Positions 15,950 through 25,899 of a DNA stretch of 64,000 nt are shown piece after piece (position 1 is the stretch's first letter; each line of letters starts with the position of its first letter). The notes under the pieces were generated by a model. The model made no database searches. It was not told the DNA's origin and was given only the letters and a program-made list of their open reading frames with translations. The translations under genes were made by a program, and so were the position numbers. The DNA lies in the NCBI RefSeq assembly GCF_038007285.1, contig NZ_JBBOWX010000001.1, positions 3,675,501-3,739,500 on the forward strand. The letters run 5' to 3'. The stretch comes from Sporosarcina sp. FSL K6-3457 (GTDB lineage: Bacteria > Bacillota > Bacilli > Bacillales_A > Planococcaceae).

Positions 15950-16522
15950 TCAATCCACCCGAACCCCCTCCGACCTCACCACACTCTTCGCCGTCCAACA
16001 AATAATCTTAACATCCAACCACAAGCTCATATGCTCAACATAATACTTATCATAGCCTACCTTCTCCTGATCCGAAATAAAGTCACGGCCTCTGACCTGC
16101 GCATACCCCGTAAGCCCAGGACGAATGCTATTTGCTCCTACCTCATCACGCATTGCAATCAAAACATACTGATTATACAAAGCTGGTCTTGGCCCAACAA
16201 TCGACATATGCCCCACAAGAATATTGAACAACTGTGGCAGCTCATCTAAGCTGGATTTACGCAAGAACTTGCCTAACTTCGTTATATATAGTGATGGGTC
16301 GCCTAGATCCTCAGTCGATACATTGGGAGTGTCTGTTCTCATCGTGCGAAACTTATATATATTGAATACCACTTTGTTCTTGCCCAGACGCTTCTGTTTG
16401 AATATAACTGGACCTTTTGAATCTAGTTTGATCAATATTGCAACAATCGCCATTGGTAGCATGAATACAAGTACTGCCAGAAAGGATAATACTGCGTCCA
16501 TCACTCTTTTACTAAAATTCAT
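15950..16522 (-). CDS. Undecaprenyl-phosphate sugar phosphotransferase
   Basis: This initiating transferase should move a sugar-1-phosphate from a UDP-sugar to undecaprenyl phosphate at the membrane. It starts MNFSKRVMDAVLSFLAVLVF with one membrane segment, then PVIFKQKRLGKNKVVFNIYK, FRTM, the catalytic SLDELPQLFNIL and GHMSIVGPRPAL. At 190 residues it is a minimal PglC/EpsL-type enzyme. It is the last gene of the long leftward polymer locus, 5 bp after the epimerase gene. An in-frame TTG at 16531 is an alternative start. Confidence 0.9.
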   Translation of the reverse strand: MNFSKRVMDAVLSFLAVLVFMLPMAIVAILIKLDSKGPVIFKQKRLGKNKVVFNIYKFRTMRTDTPNVSTEDLGDPSLYITKLGKFLRKSSLDELPQLFNILVGHMSIVGPRPALYNQYVLIAMRDEVGANSIRPGLTGYAQVRGRDFISDQEKVGYDKYYVEHMSLWLDVKIICWTAKSVVRSEGVRVD

Positions 16523-16527
16523 AGTTC

Positions 16528-17385
16528 TCAATCCTCTATTGTTACTTCGCTCATTTTAATTGCTTCTTTTAAGCCGACCAACTGATAAGAGTTATCTCGG
16601 TACTTGGATAACTCTTTAGCATAAGTCAAATCACCAAAAACCTTGGATACAATGCTCATCCGTCCAAACAGTTTCACTAATAACCTACCAGACAACTTGC
16701 TCATGATAATCCTCCGCCCATGTACGCTGGCGATTTCATTTACCATGTCAGACGTTCGAATGTATTCTCGATCTTGAGGATGAAATATCCCTTCATCCTG
16801 ATTTTTAATCAATTGACGGACAAACTCTGTTAAATTATCGATAAATATCATACTTCTCTCGTTAGCAACAAGCGGAAAAACAGGTGTTTTCTTCACCAAT
16901 TTACTCAATAGCGCATAGTTACCAGGACAGCCAGGGCCATACACCATTGGTGGTCTAATGATAGAAACAATAAACTGCTCATCAGCCAGTTCCATAAGCT
17001 GTTTTTCAGCAGCAAGCTTACTTTTACCATACAACGAGGTCGGGTTCACAGGAGTGGATTCCATTATCTTCGTTGTATTACTATACACAGCCATCGTACT
17101 GAAAAATACAAAGTGTCTCACTCCCGCACCCTTTGCCTTCTGCGCCAACTCTATGGTTAATGAACAATTCACATCGAAGTAATCCTGCTCCGTGTAATTC
17201 GACTCTTTTTGATGCACTAAAGCAGCAGTATGAATAATAGATTCAACGCCCTCAAATGAATAACTGTTCTCAGTAAAGTTTCTCGCCGAAATTCTTTGGA
17301 TGTCTATATCCTGATGACTCCCATGTAAATAGCGTTCGATTTTGTTCCCAATGTATCCATTTTCACCAGTAATCATAATTCTCAT
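16528..17385 (-). CDS. NAD-dependent sugar epimerase/dehydratase (SDR)
   Basis: This 285-residue extended SDR has the Rossmann motif TGENGYIG at the N-terminus, STMAVYSN, and the catalytic YGKSK. The substrate is not determined by sequence; it resembles the UDP-sugar 4-epimerase/reductases of polysaccharide loci. ATG 17385 has GGAGTAG upstream, within the end of galE (gap 6 bp). It probably supplies the sugar used by the following initiating transferase. Confidence 0.8.
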   Translation of the reverse strand: MRIMITGENGYIGNKIERYLHGSHQDIDIQRISARNFTENSYSFEGVESIIHTAALVHQKESNYTEQDYFDVNCSLTIELAQKAKGAGVRHFVFFSTMAVYSNTTKIMESTPVNPTSLYGKSKLAAEKQLMELADEQFIVSIIRPPMVYGPGCPGNYALLSKLVKKTPVFPLVANERSMIFIDNLTEFVRQLIKNQDEGIFHPQDREYIRTSDMVNEIASVHGRRIIMSKLSGRLLVKLFGRMSIVSKVFGDLTYAKELSKYRDNSYQLVGLKEAIKMSEVTIED

Positions 17386-17391
17386 TGTCAA

Positions 17392-18414
17392 CTACTCCAT
17401 TGTCTTATCTACCGATTTTTCCAAGCCCTTCTCCCATCGCCAAGCATCTTCACACATCTCACCTAATCCCCTAGTCGCTCTCCAACCAAGTTCTCGTTCA
17501 GCCTTTGATGAATCTGCATAACTTACTGCAATATCGCCTGGGCGCTTGTCCACGATTCGGTAAGGTATATGTACGTTGTTAACCTCTTCAAATGTCTTTA
17601 TAAGATCCAATACTGAATAGCCTCTACCACTACCTAAGTTAAAAGTATGGGCACCCGTATTATTCTCCAAATATATTAACGCTTTGACATGTCCCTCGGC
17701 CAAATCCATTACATGAATATAATCTCTAACACCTGTTCCGTCATGAGTAGGATAATCGTTGCCAAATATACTGAGATATTCTCTCTTTCCCTTTGCGACC
17801 TGTGTAAGATAAGGCATCAAATTATTCGGTATTCCGTTCGGATTTTCACCAAGCAGCCCCGATGGATGTGCCCCGATAGGATTGAAGTATCTTAATAAGG
17901 CTGTACTCCATTCAGGATCTGATTGTGCCAAATCCGTTAGTATTTCTTCTACCATTAACTTGGTTTGTCCGTATGGATTAATAATAGATGTCGGTGCATC
18001 TTCAGTAATTGGCGGTGTCGACAAATCACCGTATACAGTTGCAGAGGAACTAAATACAAGCTTTTTCACATTAGCTTTTTTCATTTCTTTTAGGAGGTTT
18101 AGTGTGGACATCAAGTTATGTTCATAATATAAAAGTGGATTTTTAACCGATTCACCTACTGCCTTTAGCCCAGCAAAATGAATAACCGCGTCAAATTTAA
18201 AACGTCTAAATACGTCTGCTAGCGCTTTTTGATCTAACAAATCCACCATCATAAGACTGATTGGATGTTTGCCCAGCATCTCAATTCGATTGAACACATC
18301 CCGATTGCTATTTATCAGATTATCTACAATGAAACATTCATGCCCTTTACTCGACAACTCTACAGCCGTATGGCTACCGATATACCCCAATCCACCAGTT
18401 ATGAGCACTTTCAT
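17392..18414 (-). CDS. galE: UDP-glucose 4-epimerase
   Basis: The 340-residue protein has GGLGYIGSHTAVEL (NAD binding), HFAGLKAVGES, SSSATVYG, catalytic NPYGQTK and RYFNPIGAHPSG, all diagnostic of GalE. It interconverts UDP-Glc/UDP-Gal and often the GlcNAc/GalNAc forms. It lies between two glycosyltransferase genes and the second epimerase, so it most likely feeds the surface polymer rather than galactose catabolism. Confidence 0.95.
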   Translation of the reverse strand: MKVLITGGLGYIGSHTAVELSSKGHECFIVDNLINSNRDVFNRIEMLGKHPISLMMVDLLDQKALADVFRRFKFDAVIHFAGLKAVGESVKNPLLYYEHNLMSTLNLLKEMKKANVKKLVFSSSATVYGDLSTPPITEDAPTSIINPYGQTKLMVEEILTDLAQSDPEWSTALLRYFNPIGAHPSGLLGENPNGIPNNLMPYLTQVAKGKREYLSIFGNDYPTHDGTGVRDYIHVMDLAEGHVKALIYLENNTGAHTFNLGSGRGYSVLDLIKTFEEVNNVHIPYRIVDKRPGDIAVSYADSSKAERELGWRATRGLGEMCEDAWRWEKGLEKSVDKTME

Positions 18415-18419
18415 CTAAC

Positions 18420-19535
18420 TCATCCTTTTCTTAATGCATCATCATAGATAGCTATGTATTCCTGCAACACATTCTCCAATCGATATGGTTCTACATCTCG
18501 GGACGCAACAGCCCCCATCGCCAATCGCTTTTCTTTGTCATTCAATAGACTTACAAACGATTCTACCAGCGCAGTATCATCCTCGTGTGGCACAACATAT
18601 CCACTTTCACCATTAGTTATCAAATCACGTAATCCCCGTGTATCTGACACAACACAAGGAATACTTGCCACCATCGCTTCCATAATACTTTTGGGCAATC
18701 CTTCACGGTAGGATAATAACCCCATAATATCAGTTATTTGCAACAACTGATATACATCATTACGATATCCCAACACCTTAATATCGGCCAATTGCTCTTC
18801 TACAATAAACTGCTCTATCTCAACCTTCATATCTCCTACACCAATCAGTAAAAGTACAGCAGTCGGACTCTTCTCCTTAATTTGCTGCCAATTTCTCAAT
18901 AGAAATCTATGATTTTTATTCTTATTGATTTCAGCAACATAGGATATGACAACTGTATCATCCGAAAGTTCGAGTGATGATTTCAGCAACTTCTTTGCCT
19001 CCACGGTCATTTCCACCTTCATCGGCTCAACACCTACCCCATGAACATAACGCACAGACTGCCCCATCTTCAGTGCACGCCTATAGTCTTCATCATTAAT
19101 CGTAATAAGCACGTCTGTCCAACGTGCGGCCAAACATTCCACTGGGAAATAAATCAACCAGTTTAATAACGGGGCGCCTTTATAAAAATGAAAACCATGG
19201 GCTGTGTAAAGAATTTTGCCCTGCTTATGCTTTAACGCAGCATATCTTATTAAAAAAGCGGCCGTAGGTGTATGTACATGAATTAAATCGAAGTAGTGCT
19301 GATTAAATAAGCAATGTAGATTGCGTAAAGCCGATAAGCTCTTTTTTGAAAAAGGAATCCTATCAAAATCGATATCGTGACAAATAACACCCATTTCTAC
19401 CAGCTCTTCTTTTCTTCCCATAGAGTTACTGCCAATAGCATGCACTTCGTAGCCTTGCTTCTGAAACGCTGCCATAAAAGGCTTATGGAAAATAGATAAA
19501 TGATTATAGACTGACGCTCCGAACAAAACTTTCAT
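18420..19535 (-). CDS. GT4 glycosyltransferase, EpsD-like
   Basis: The 371-residue GT-B enzyme starts MKVLFGASVYNHLSIFHKPF and contains HVHTPTAAFLIRYAA, YTAHGFHFYKG and the C-terminal SYREGLPKSIMEAMVASIPC (the E-x7-E nucleotide-sugar region), as in EpsD/CapM-like transferases. It should add a sugar to a lipid-linked intermediate on the cytoplasmic face. It has a weak ribosome binding site (GAAAGCG) and lies 21 bp after the preceding GT4 gene. Confidence 0.88.
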   Translation of the reverse strand: MKVLFGASVYNHLSIFHKPFMAAFQKQGYEVHAIGSNSMGRKEELVEMGVICHDIDFDRIPFSKKSLSALRNLHCLFNQHYFDLIHVHTPTAAFLIRYAALKHKQGKILYTAHGFHFYKGAPLLNWLIYFPVECLAARWTDVLITINDEDYRRALKMGQSVRYVHGVGVEPMKVEMTVEAKKLLKSSLELSDDTVVISYVAEINKNKNHRFLLRNWQQIKEKSPTAVLLLIGVGDMKVEIEQFIVEEQLADIKVLGYRNDVYQLLQITDIMGLLSYREGLPKSIMEAMVASIPCVVSDTRGLRDLITNGESGYVVPHEDDTALVESFVSLLNDKEKRLAMGAVASRDVEPYRLENVLQEYIAIYDDALRKG

Positions 19536-19556
19536 AGTATCACGCTTTCATTAGTA

Positions 19557-20630
19557 TCACATTGTATTTATTGCCTGCTTATATAATTCCAAATAGCTCG
19601 ATACCATATTCGTAATATGATATTTTTCTAAATACTCTTGTGTAACAGTAGACTTTTTTGTAGTAACTTGCATAATCTTTTCAGCTAAATCAGATTCATT
19701 CCCAGGTTCAAATAACAAACCATCTACATCCTTGACGACTTCTTTTAATCCAGCCACATTCGATGCAACGATAGGAAGACCTGCCGCTGCCGCTTCTACA
19801 ACTACTAACCCGAAACCTTCCCATTTTGAAGATAAAACAAATATATCTGCCGCCTTCATAATAGCTGGCACATCCGAACGAGCACCTAAAAAAACAATCG
19901 TTTCCCGGCCATGCATTGTTGAATAATCTATCGTTTCTTCAAGAAGATCACCATCGCCAACAAAAACTACCCGATAGTTCTCAGGCAATAACTTACTTGC
20001 ACGAATCAATGTTGTATGATCTTTTTCAGCGCGCATACCAGCAACCATTAAAATAATTACTTCATTATCAATTGGTTCCCATGATTGATCAGGTGTTGCA
20101 GTTTGTTGAAAATCAGCAAGTTGAAGTCCATTATAAACAACTACTGTTTTCTTCTCGGTACTGCTAAGATAGCGAACTAATTTTTCTCGTGTTCCTTCTG
20201 TAATAGCAATAATTTGATCATACTGCTTGTACATCCAGCTATCCAAATAGTAAAATATTTTATTTTCACGTCGACGGTTATTCGTACTATGCTCCGTCGT
20301 AATCAACGGCAACTTTTCCCAAAAAGTTCTATTAGCAATAGCCATAAATAACTGTGCACTAAAGAGATGTGTATGTACACAATCATACTCATTCTGCTGA
20401 ACAACTCTTTTTATAAATAATATATTCCTCGGATCGTAAACACTTTTACAGCTTGAATAATACACAGTTACATTCATTTTTGATAATCGCTCTTTGAAAA
20501 AATCTTGCTCCTCTGTTAAAACAATAAGCTCACACTTTACTCCTTGGCTTAACATTTCCTCTAATGTATCTACTAATAACTTCTCGGCTCCACCTACACG
20601 GAGTGTGGGGATAATATGTAGGACTTTCAT
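19557..20630 (-). CDS. GT4 glycosyltransferase, EpsF-like
   Basis: The 357-residue GT-B enzyme has TLRVGGAEKLLVDTLEEM, VHTHLFSAQLF, VYNGLQLADF, VAGMRAEKDH, and the donor-site WEGFGLVVVEAAAAGLPIV. It belongs to the family that transfers hexose or HexNAc to polyprenol-linked chains. AGGAG lies 10 bp before the ATG. It lies 21 bp from both neighbours, consistent with a single transcript. Confidence 0.88.
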   Translation of the reverse strand: MKVLHIIPTLRVGGAEKLLVDTLEEMLSQGVKCELIVLTEEQDFFKERLSKMNVTVYYSSCKSVYDPRNILFIKRVVQQNEYDCVHTHLFSAQLFMAIANRTFWEKLPLITTEHSTNNRRRENKIFYYLDSWMYKQYDQIIAITEGTREKLVRYLSSTEKKTVVVYNGLQLADFQQTATPDQSWEPIDNEVIILMVAGMRAEKDHTTLIRASKLLPENYRVVFVGDGDLLEETIDYSTMHGRETIVFLGARSDVPAIMKAADIFVLSSKWEGFGLVVVEAAAAGLPIVASNVAGLKEVVKDVDGLLFEPGNESDLAEKIMQVTTKKSTVTQEYLEKYHITNMVSSYLELYKQAINTM

Positions 20631-20651
20631 TTGTCATTGCTCCTATACACT

Positions 20652-21782
20652 TTATAAATCCGCTCGCTCCTTCAAAAAATCCACTACTCTTATAGAAGAT
20701 TGATCGTCCGTAAATTTATTGAACATCTCCTTTCTTGCCCTTAGATAACGAATGTCAATATTATTTTCAATACAACTTATAATATATTTCTCTAAATCCT
20801 CATAGCTATCTATCAGTTCACCTAAAATAGTCCCTTTGAAATCATCATAGACAAAACCAAGCCCTTTTTCATACTGTTGTAAATCATCTACAGTAACCCC
20901 AATTGGTTTATCCATTAATAAGTAATCAAAATAAACAGAGGAATAATCTGTTATTAATGCTTTAGACATTCCTAAAAACTCATACAGTAATAAACCTTGA
21001 TTCTTATAGTAATCTTCTGTAATTAACTTTACATGACTAAAATCTACAACATCCCACTCATTTAAACGTGCGACAAAATGAGGTTTTATGTAGAGTTTAA
21101 AATTATTTCGTTTCAAAATCGAATTCAAATGCCGTACTTCTGATAAATCTTTTAAAATAGGGATTCCTAATGGAAAGTCATAATCAGAATCTAGTCTATT
21201 TGATAAATTAGACTTTCTAAACGTAGGTAACCAAACAATATAATTTTCATCGACCGCTGTTCTGCTACCCTTTATTAAATTATCATTTCTAGGATAACCG
21301 AGACAGACTAATTGATCCTCATTTAAATTATGCAACTCAGCCGTGATTTCCTTTACAGCTTCACTTTGATAAAGTGCATAGTCAGCTGAGCCATTTATAT
21401 GCATTAATGAACCCGTATTTTTGATGGCCGTACCATGGCCTAAATGAATCGCTACTGTACGACGATGGAATTTAGGATAACAAGCATTTTCTGATATCTT
21501 CACTTTCACATTAAAATACTTTAATACATACATTATTTTTTTAAACAAGCTAGTGGGTTTATAATCGAAGTAAATATTTTCTATTTCATAATTATTGTAT
21601 GTAACCTTATTGTCTACTAGCCAAACTAACCTGTACTTTTCATGAAAATTTAATTTCACCATTGTATCAAATACAGCTCTCGAATTCCCATCCATATCAG
21701 GTACACTCTCAAATAAGATTACATTTCGAATTGGGAAAAATGAACAAAATACTTTTATATATTTAGTGAAAAACTCTTTCAT
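20652..21782 (-). CDS. CDP-glycerol glycerophosphotransferase family protein
   Basis: The 376-residue protein has the family motifs HLGHGTAIKNTG, LGYPRNDNL, LYIKPHF and ALITDYSSVYFDYLLMDKPI seen in TagB/TagF-like polymerases and primases. It should transfer glycerol-phosphate (or a related polyol-phosphate) from a CDP donor to a membrane-linked acceptor. It is one of three such genes here. GGAGG lies 9 bp before the ATG. Primase versus modifier roles cannot be assigned. Confidence 0.88.
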   Translation of the reverse strand: MKEFFTKYIKVFCSFFPIRNVILFESVPDMDGNSRAVFDTMVKLNFHEKYRLVWLVDNKVTYNNYEIENIYFDYKPTSLFKKIMYVLKYFNVKVKISENACYPKFHRRTVAIHLGHGTAIKNTGSLMHINGSADYALYQSEAVKEITAELHNLNEDQLVCLGYPRNDNLIKGSRTAVDENYIVWLPTFRKSNLSNRLDSDYDFPLGIPILKDLSEVRHLNSILKRNNFKLYIKPHFVARLNEWDVVDFSHVKLITEDYYKNQGLLLYEFLGMSKALITDYSSVYFDYLLMDKPIGVTVDDLQQYEKGLGFVYDDFKGTILGELIDSYEDLEKYIISCIENNIDIRYLRARKEMFNKFTDDQSSIRVVDFLKERADL

Positions 21783-22076
21783 AAATGCAATCCTCCATCA
21801 AAACATGCTTCTCTCTTATACTAACACCAGTGGCTAGTTAATATAGCAAAAACATATTATTATTCGATTCCAGTACGAAATCAAATGATAATATGTACCG
21901 TAAGCCCGTACTATAAAAATAAACGCACCTTTTTGATACGTAAGCGTAAAATGACGCTTACCATGCAACATTAAGAAGCGCCTCCTAAAAATGATTCCAT
22001 GATTGTACTAGAGAGCTGCTGTGTTTGGGTATCCGTTATTTGATTGAAGGCTTACTTTTCAACAATGTGTATTTTA
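21783..22076. other. Gap within the polymer locus
   Basis: About 290 bp without a gene. An inverted repeat near 21940-21965 (GTAAGCGT..ACGCTTAC) lies downstream of the alpha/beta-hydrolase-like gene and may end its transcript; the T-tract is weak. Nothing else was recognised. The gap may separate two transcription units. Confidence 0.4.
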
Positions 22077-22880
22077 TTACTTGTCTCTAAGTAATAAAAT
22101 ATTTTCACGAATATTTGATAACCTTGGACCTCTCATGATTTCATCATTTGCAATTAATTTTAAAGCAGATCTTACAAATGGAACATTATCTAAAACAATA
22201 GGATTATGGTTCTTTAAACTTGTATTAATAATAATATTGCAATCATTACCCAACTTTTTTGATAAAAATTGATTAAACTCTAATGCTGGTTTATATTGTT
22301 CATCACCTACACCCGTGTACAAATAAACCTTAGTATTCAAATGACTTCCATCTTTATAGAGTTCTTCATTGAAATAAATATTATTAAAATAAAGCTCAAT
22401 ATCCAGATTATTTTTGGGGAAGAATAATGATCTATATTTTCCTAAATATTTATCAATGTAATCTACTGGGTGTATCTGGGGTACTAATGAAAAAACTCTG
22501 TTTATTCTCGGATTTATTAAACCATACAATAAAGCACCAGATCCACCTTTACTACTACCGAATGCGGTCACAGAGTTATAACCATTTTCAACAATGAATT
22601 TTTCTAATTCTTTATTAAATTCATTTATTACACTTTTACCCGAATCAATCATATACCATCCATAACTACTAGAAAAACGATCTTCTATAAAAAAGTAATC
22701 TGCATAATCAACATTACCAAATTTATACCAAGAATATTTTTGATGTTTAATACTCACTTCGTCTTGAGTAACTCGATTATTAATTATCTCTTCAAAGTCT
22801 TCTTTAGATAAAACCCCAACGGCCTGGAATACTATTACTAAATTTCTCGAGTTATTATTTATCAGTTTACCTTTAATCAT
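22077..22880 (-). CDS. Alpha/beta-hydrolase-like protein of the polymer locus
   Basis: The 267-residue protein carries TAFGSSKGGSGALLYGL, a nucleophile elbow (G-x-S-x-G), followed by a loop with PQIHPVDYI and a late NHNPIVLDNVPF that can supply the catalytic His. This fits the alpha/beta hydrolase fold found in capsule, teichoic-acid and accessory-Sec loci (Asp2/XcbB-like relatives), where O-acetylation or glycan modification has been proposed. It lies next to the TagGH exporter genes. GGAGG precedes the ATG. Confidence 0.65.
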   Translation of the reverse strand: MIKGKLINNNSRNLVIVFQAVGVLSKEDFEEIINNRVTQDEVSIKHQKYSWYKFGNVDYADYFFIEDRFSSSYGWYMIDSGKSVINEFNKELEKFIVENGYNSVTAFGSSKGGSGALLYGLINPRINRVFSLVPQIHPVDYIDKYLGKYRSLFFPKNNLDIELYFNNIYFNEELYKDGSHLNTKVYLYTGVGDEQYKPALEFNQFLSKKLGNDCNIIINTSLKNHNPIVLDNVPFVRSALKLIANDEIMRGPRLSNIRENILLLRDK

Positions 22881-23079
22881 TTCACACCTCCTCGTATATT
22901 TACTATCTTTATATAAAATTATTAAGAAGCTTTATATAATTTAATTTTAGTTATCTATTATTCTCATCCCAATACTAAAACGAACCAATCTCTTGTCTTT
23001 CCTGACTTTCCTCACTACTTGTCTCGGGTAATCCCTACATTACTCTATCTTTTGCAGGTTGCGCACAAGTTCACACCGC

Positions 23080-23886
<807 letters not shown>

Positions 23887-24681
23887 TTAAATATAATCAG
23901 CAAATCGATCTCTCATCTTAAAGTGTAAAAATGATCCTACACTTAAAATACCAACAACGAGAATAATGTTATATAGTGTTAGTGGCCATTGTTCAATGAT
24001 ATACCATTCTTGATATAACAACGAAGCCCGATAGCCATTCGCCAAATAATAGAATGGATTCAACATAATGATCTTTTGCACAGCTTGCGGCAACATATCT
24101 GGCAACCATAAGATAGGCGAAACAAAAAACAAAATACGTAGCCCCGCTTGGACAAGCATTTGAACATCACGAACAAGCACCGCTAATGTTGATCCTAGTA
24201 AGGAAACAGCGAATGAAAGTAAATACGTCATCAACATAAAATAGAGTAATTGAATATAATATATTGAAGGGATATATCCTGCAACCGAAAAAATAATAAC
24301 TATCATGCTAACCATAATGATATGAACATAAAATTTACTCATGACTACATAAGCTGGAATTGCAGTTAGTGGAAAATTCATTTTCGCAACAAGGTTATGC
24401 TTTTGAAAAATAGACTTTGTTCCCTCAATTATAGCTGCATTTACAAAAAACCACATAACAATACCTGAAAGCATCCAATATACAAAAGGAATTCCCTCTA
24501 CATCTGCATTCCCACGAATCCCTAAACCAAAAACAAACCAGTACATCCCAATTTGAATTGACGGATTAAGTAACTCCCACAGCACACCTAAAAAATTGTT
24601 ACGATTTGCGCTTTGTACTTGAAAAAAAGCAAGTCGAAGAACTAGATATTTTGATTGCCATTGTTCAATTAATAATTTCAC
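23887..24681 (-). CDS. tagG: Teichoic-acid ABC exporter, permease subunit
   Basis: The 264-residue ABC-2 type permease has six predicted transmembrane helices. It contains FLGVLWELLNPSIQIGMYWF, the usual ABC-2 cytoplasmic motif, and WYIIEQWPLTLYN near the end. It starts at GTG 24681 and lies 12 bp from tagH. It should form the membrane channel for polymer export. Confidence 0.9.
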   Translation of the reverse strand: MKLLIEQWQSKYLVLRLAFFQVQSANRNNFLGVLWELLNPSIQIGMYWFVFGLGIRGNADVEGIPFVYWMLSGIVMWFFVNAAIIEGTKSIFQKHNLVAKMNFPLTAIPAYVVMSKFYVHIIMVSMIVIIFSVAGYIPSIYYIQLLYFMLMTYLLSFAVSLLGSTLAVLVRDVQMLVQAGLRILFFVSPILWLPDMLPQAVQKIIMLNPFYYLANGYRASLLYQEWYIIEQWPLTLYNIILVVGILSVGSFLHFKMRDRFADYI

Positions 24682-24897
24682 TTTAATACACAGCCCCTAT
24701 AATCAGATATCATTCTCTACAATATAAAAAGAAATTTATTGGGTCTGAAACCGAAATAACATTACTTTAATTAAGACACTGTATAGGTTGAACTTATCTA
24801 ACGCGGGCACCTTATTAGGTTGGCTAGGGCATCCCAATGGCTACGAAGCAGCTTTTTTTCGCTAAATTATTTATTTCAACATATATAGTCGACTTTA

Positions 24898-25899
24898 CTA
24901 TACTTCAAAACTGCATTTTTGAGGGTATATTTCTTCAAAAGTAGCATTTATTGCTTCTTTAGTTAAATTAAATTTCTTAACATGACCATTATCATTTAAA
25001 CAAACTATTTTAGACTTTTTGCATTTTATATATTGCTCTATCTTATTTGTATCATCAATTAAATTAAAATACCTTCCTAATTTATCAATGTTTTTAGGCT
25101 CAAATCTGCCATTTACCAATTGCCATTCCCTCATCAAATACTGGTTGACGTCTATATAGTTTCTAAATTTATTTTTAGAAACTTTCTCCAAATACAGATA
25201 CTCCTTTTCCCAAACTTCAAAAAATGTAGTTTTTAGAAAAGATTGTGTTAAGTGAGGATGATAAAAGCCAGAAAAATTATTAAAATGTCCCAACAGAAAA
25301 TTTTTAATTAACAATGATTTGTATTTCAATGAATAAAATTTAGTGAAATTCTCTCTTAGAACTTTCTTTTTGAGATGATTTTTATTAATCAATGAATTAT
25401 TATTGATTAAAAAATGCGAGAAAATATTGGAGCTTATTTTCGATGTAATTGGAATTTCCACGGCCATATCATTGGGTGAACCATTAGTGAAAAAATCACT
25501 TGGTTCTAATTGATCTAATATAAATATATCATCATTAAAGTATATAAAATGTTCTGATAATTCTCTTATTTTATACATGTGTAATTCAATTACATGTGAA
25601 TTAAATGTTGGTAAAAATTCACTAGGAATAAACTCTTCATGTTTCACAACATTTAATTTTGAACAAGAAATATTTAACCAATTAGGTATATGTCCGCATG
25701 TAATTAAATGGACTTTATTAACCCAAGGCATATTCTTGTCTATACCTCTAAAAATATATTGTAAGTTATCCCAATCTCTATATCTGATTTCCCCGTTAAT
25801 TTTTTCGTTCTTAGTTTGTCCATCATAATATTCTCTCTGTTTCCTCCAACTCTCATCATTTCCGTCAACCCAGGGTAATACAATGTCTATCTTAATCAT
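24898..25899 (-). CDS. Stealth-family sugar-phosphate transferase
   Basis: The protein has about 333 residues from ATG 25899 (AAAGGTAG upstream). CR1 is MIKIDIVLPWVDGNDESW, CR2 is RYRDWDNLQYIFRGIDKN with NKVHLITCGHIPNWLN, and FIYFNDDIF is the third block. These are the conserved regions of Stealth proteins, which make hexose-1-phosphate linkages in capsules and wall polymers (related to GlcNAc-phosphotransferase). Its 5' end overlaps the upstream gene by 8 bp. The presence of both Stealth and TagF-like genes suggests mixed sugar-phosphate and glycerol-phosphate linkages. Confidence 0.9.
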   Translation of the reverse strand: MIKIDIVLPWVDGNDESWRKQREYYDGQTKNEKINGEIRYRDWDNLQYIFRGIDKNMPWVNKVHLITCGHIPNWLNISCSKLNVVKHEEFIPSEFLPTFNSHVIELHMYKIRELSEHFIYFNDDIFILDQLEPSDFFTNGSPNDMAVEIPITSKISSNIFSHFLINNNSLINKNHLKKKVLRENFTKFYSLKYKSLLIKNFLLGHFNNFSGFYHPHLTQSFLKTTFFEVWEKEYLYLEKVSKNKFRNYIDVNQYLMREWQLVNGRFEPKNIDKLGRYFNLIDDTNKIEQYIKCKKSKIVCLNDNGHVKKFNLTKEAINATFEEIYPQKCSFEV

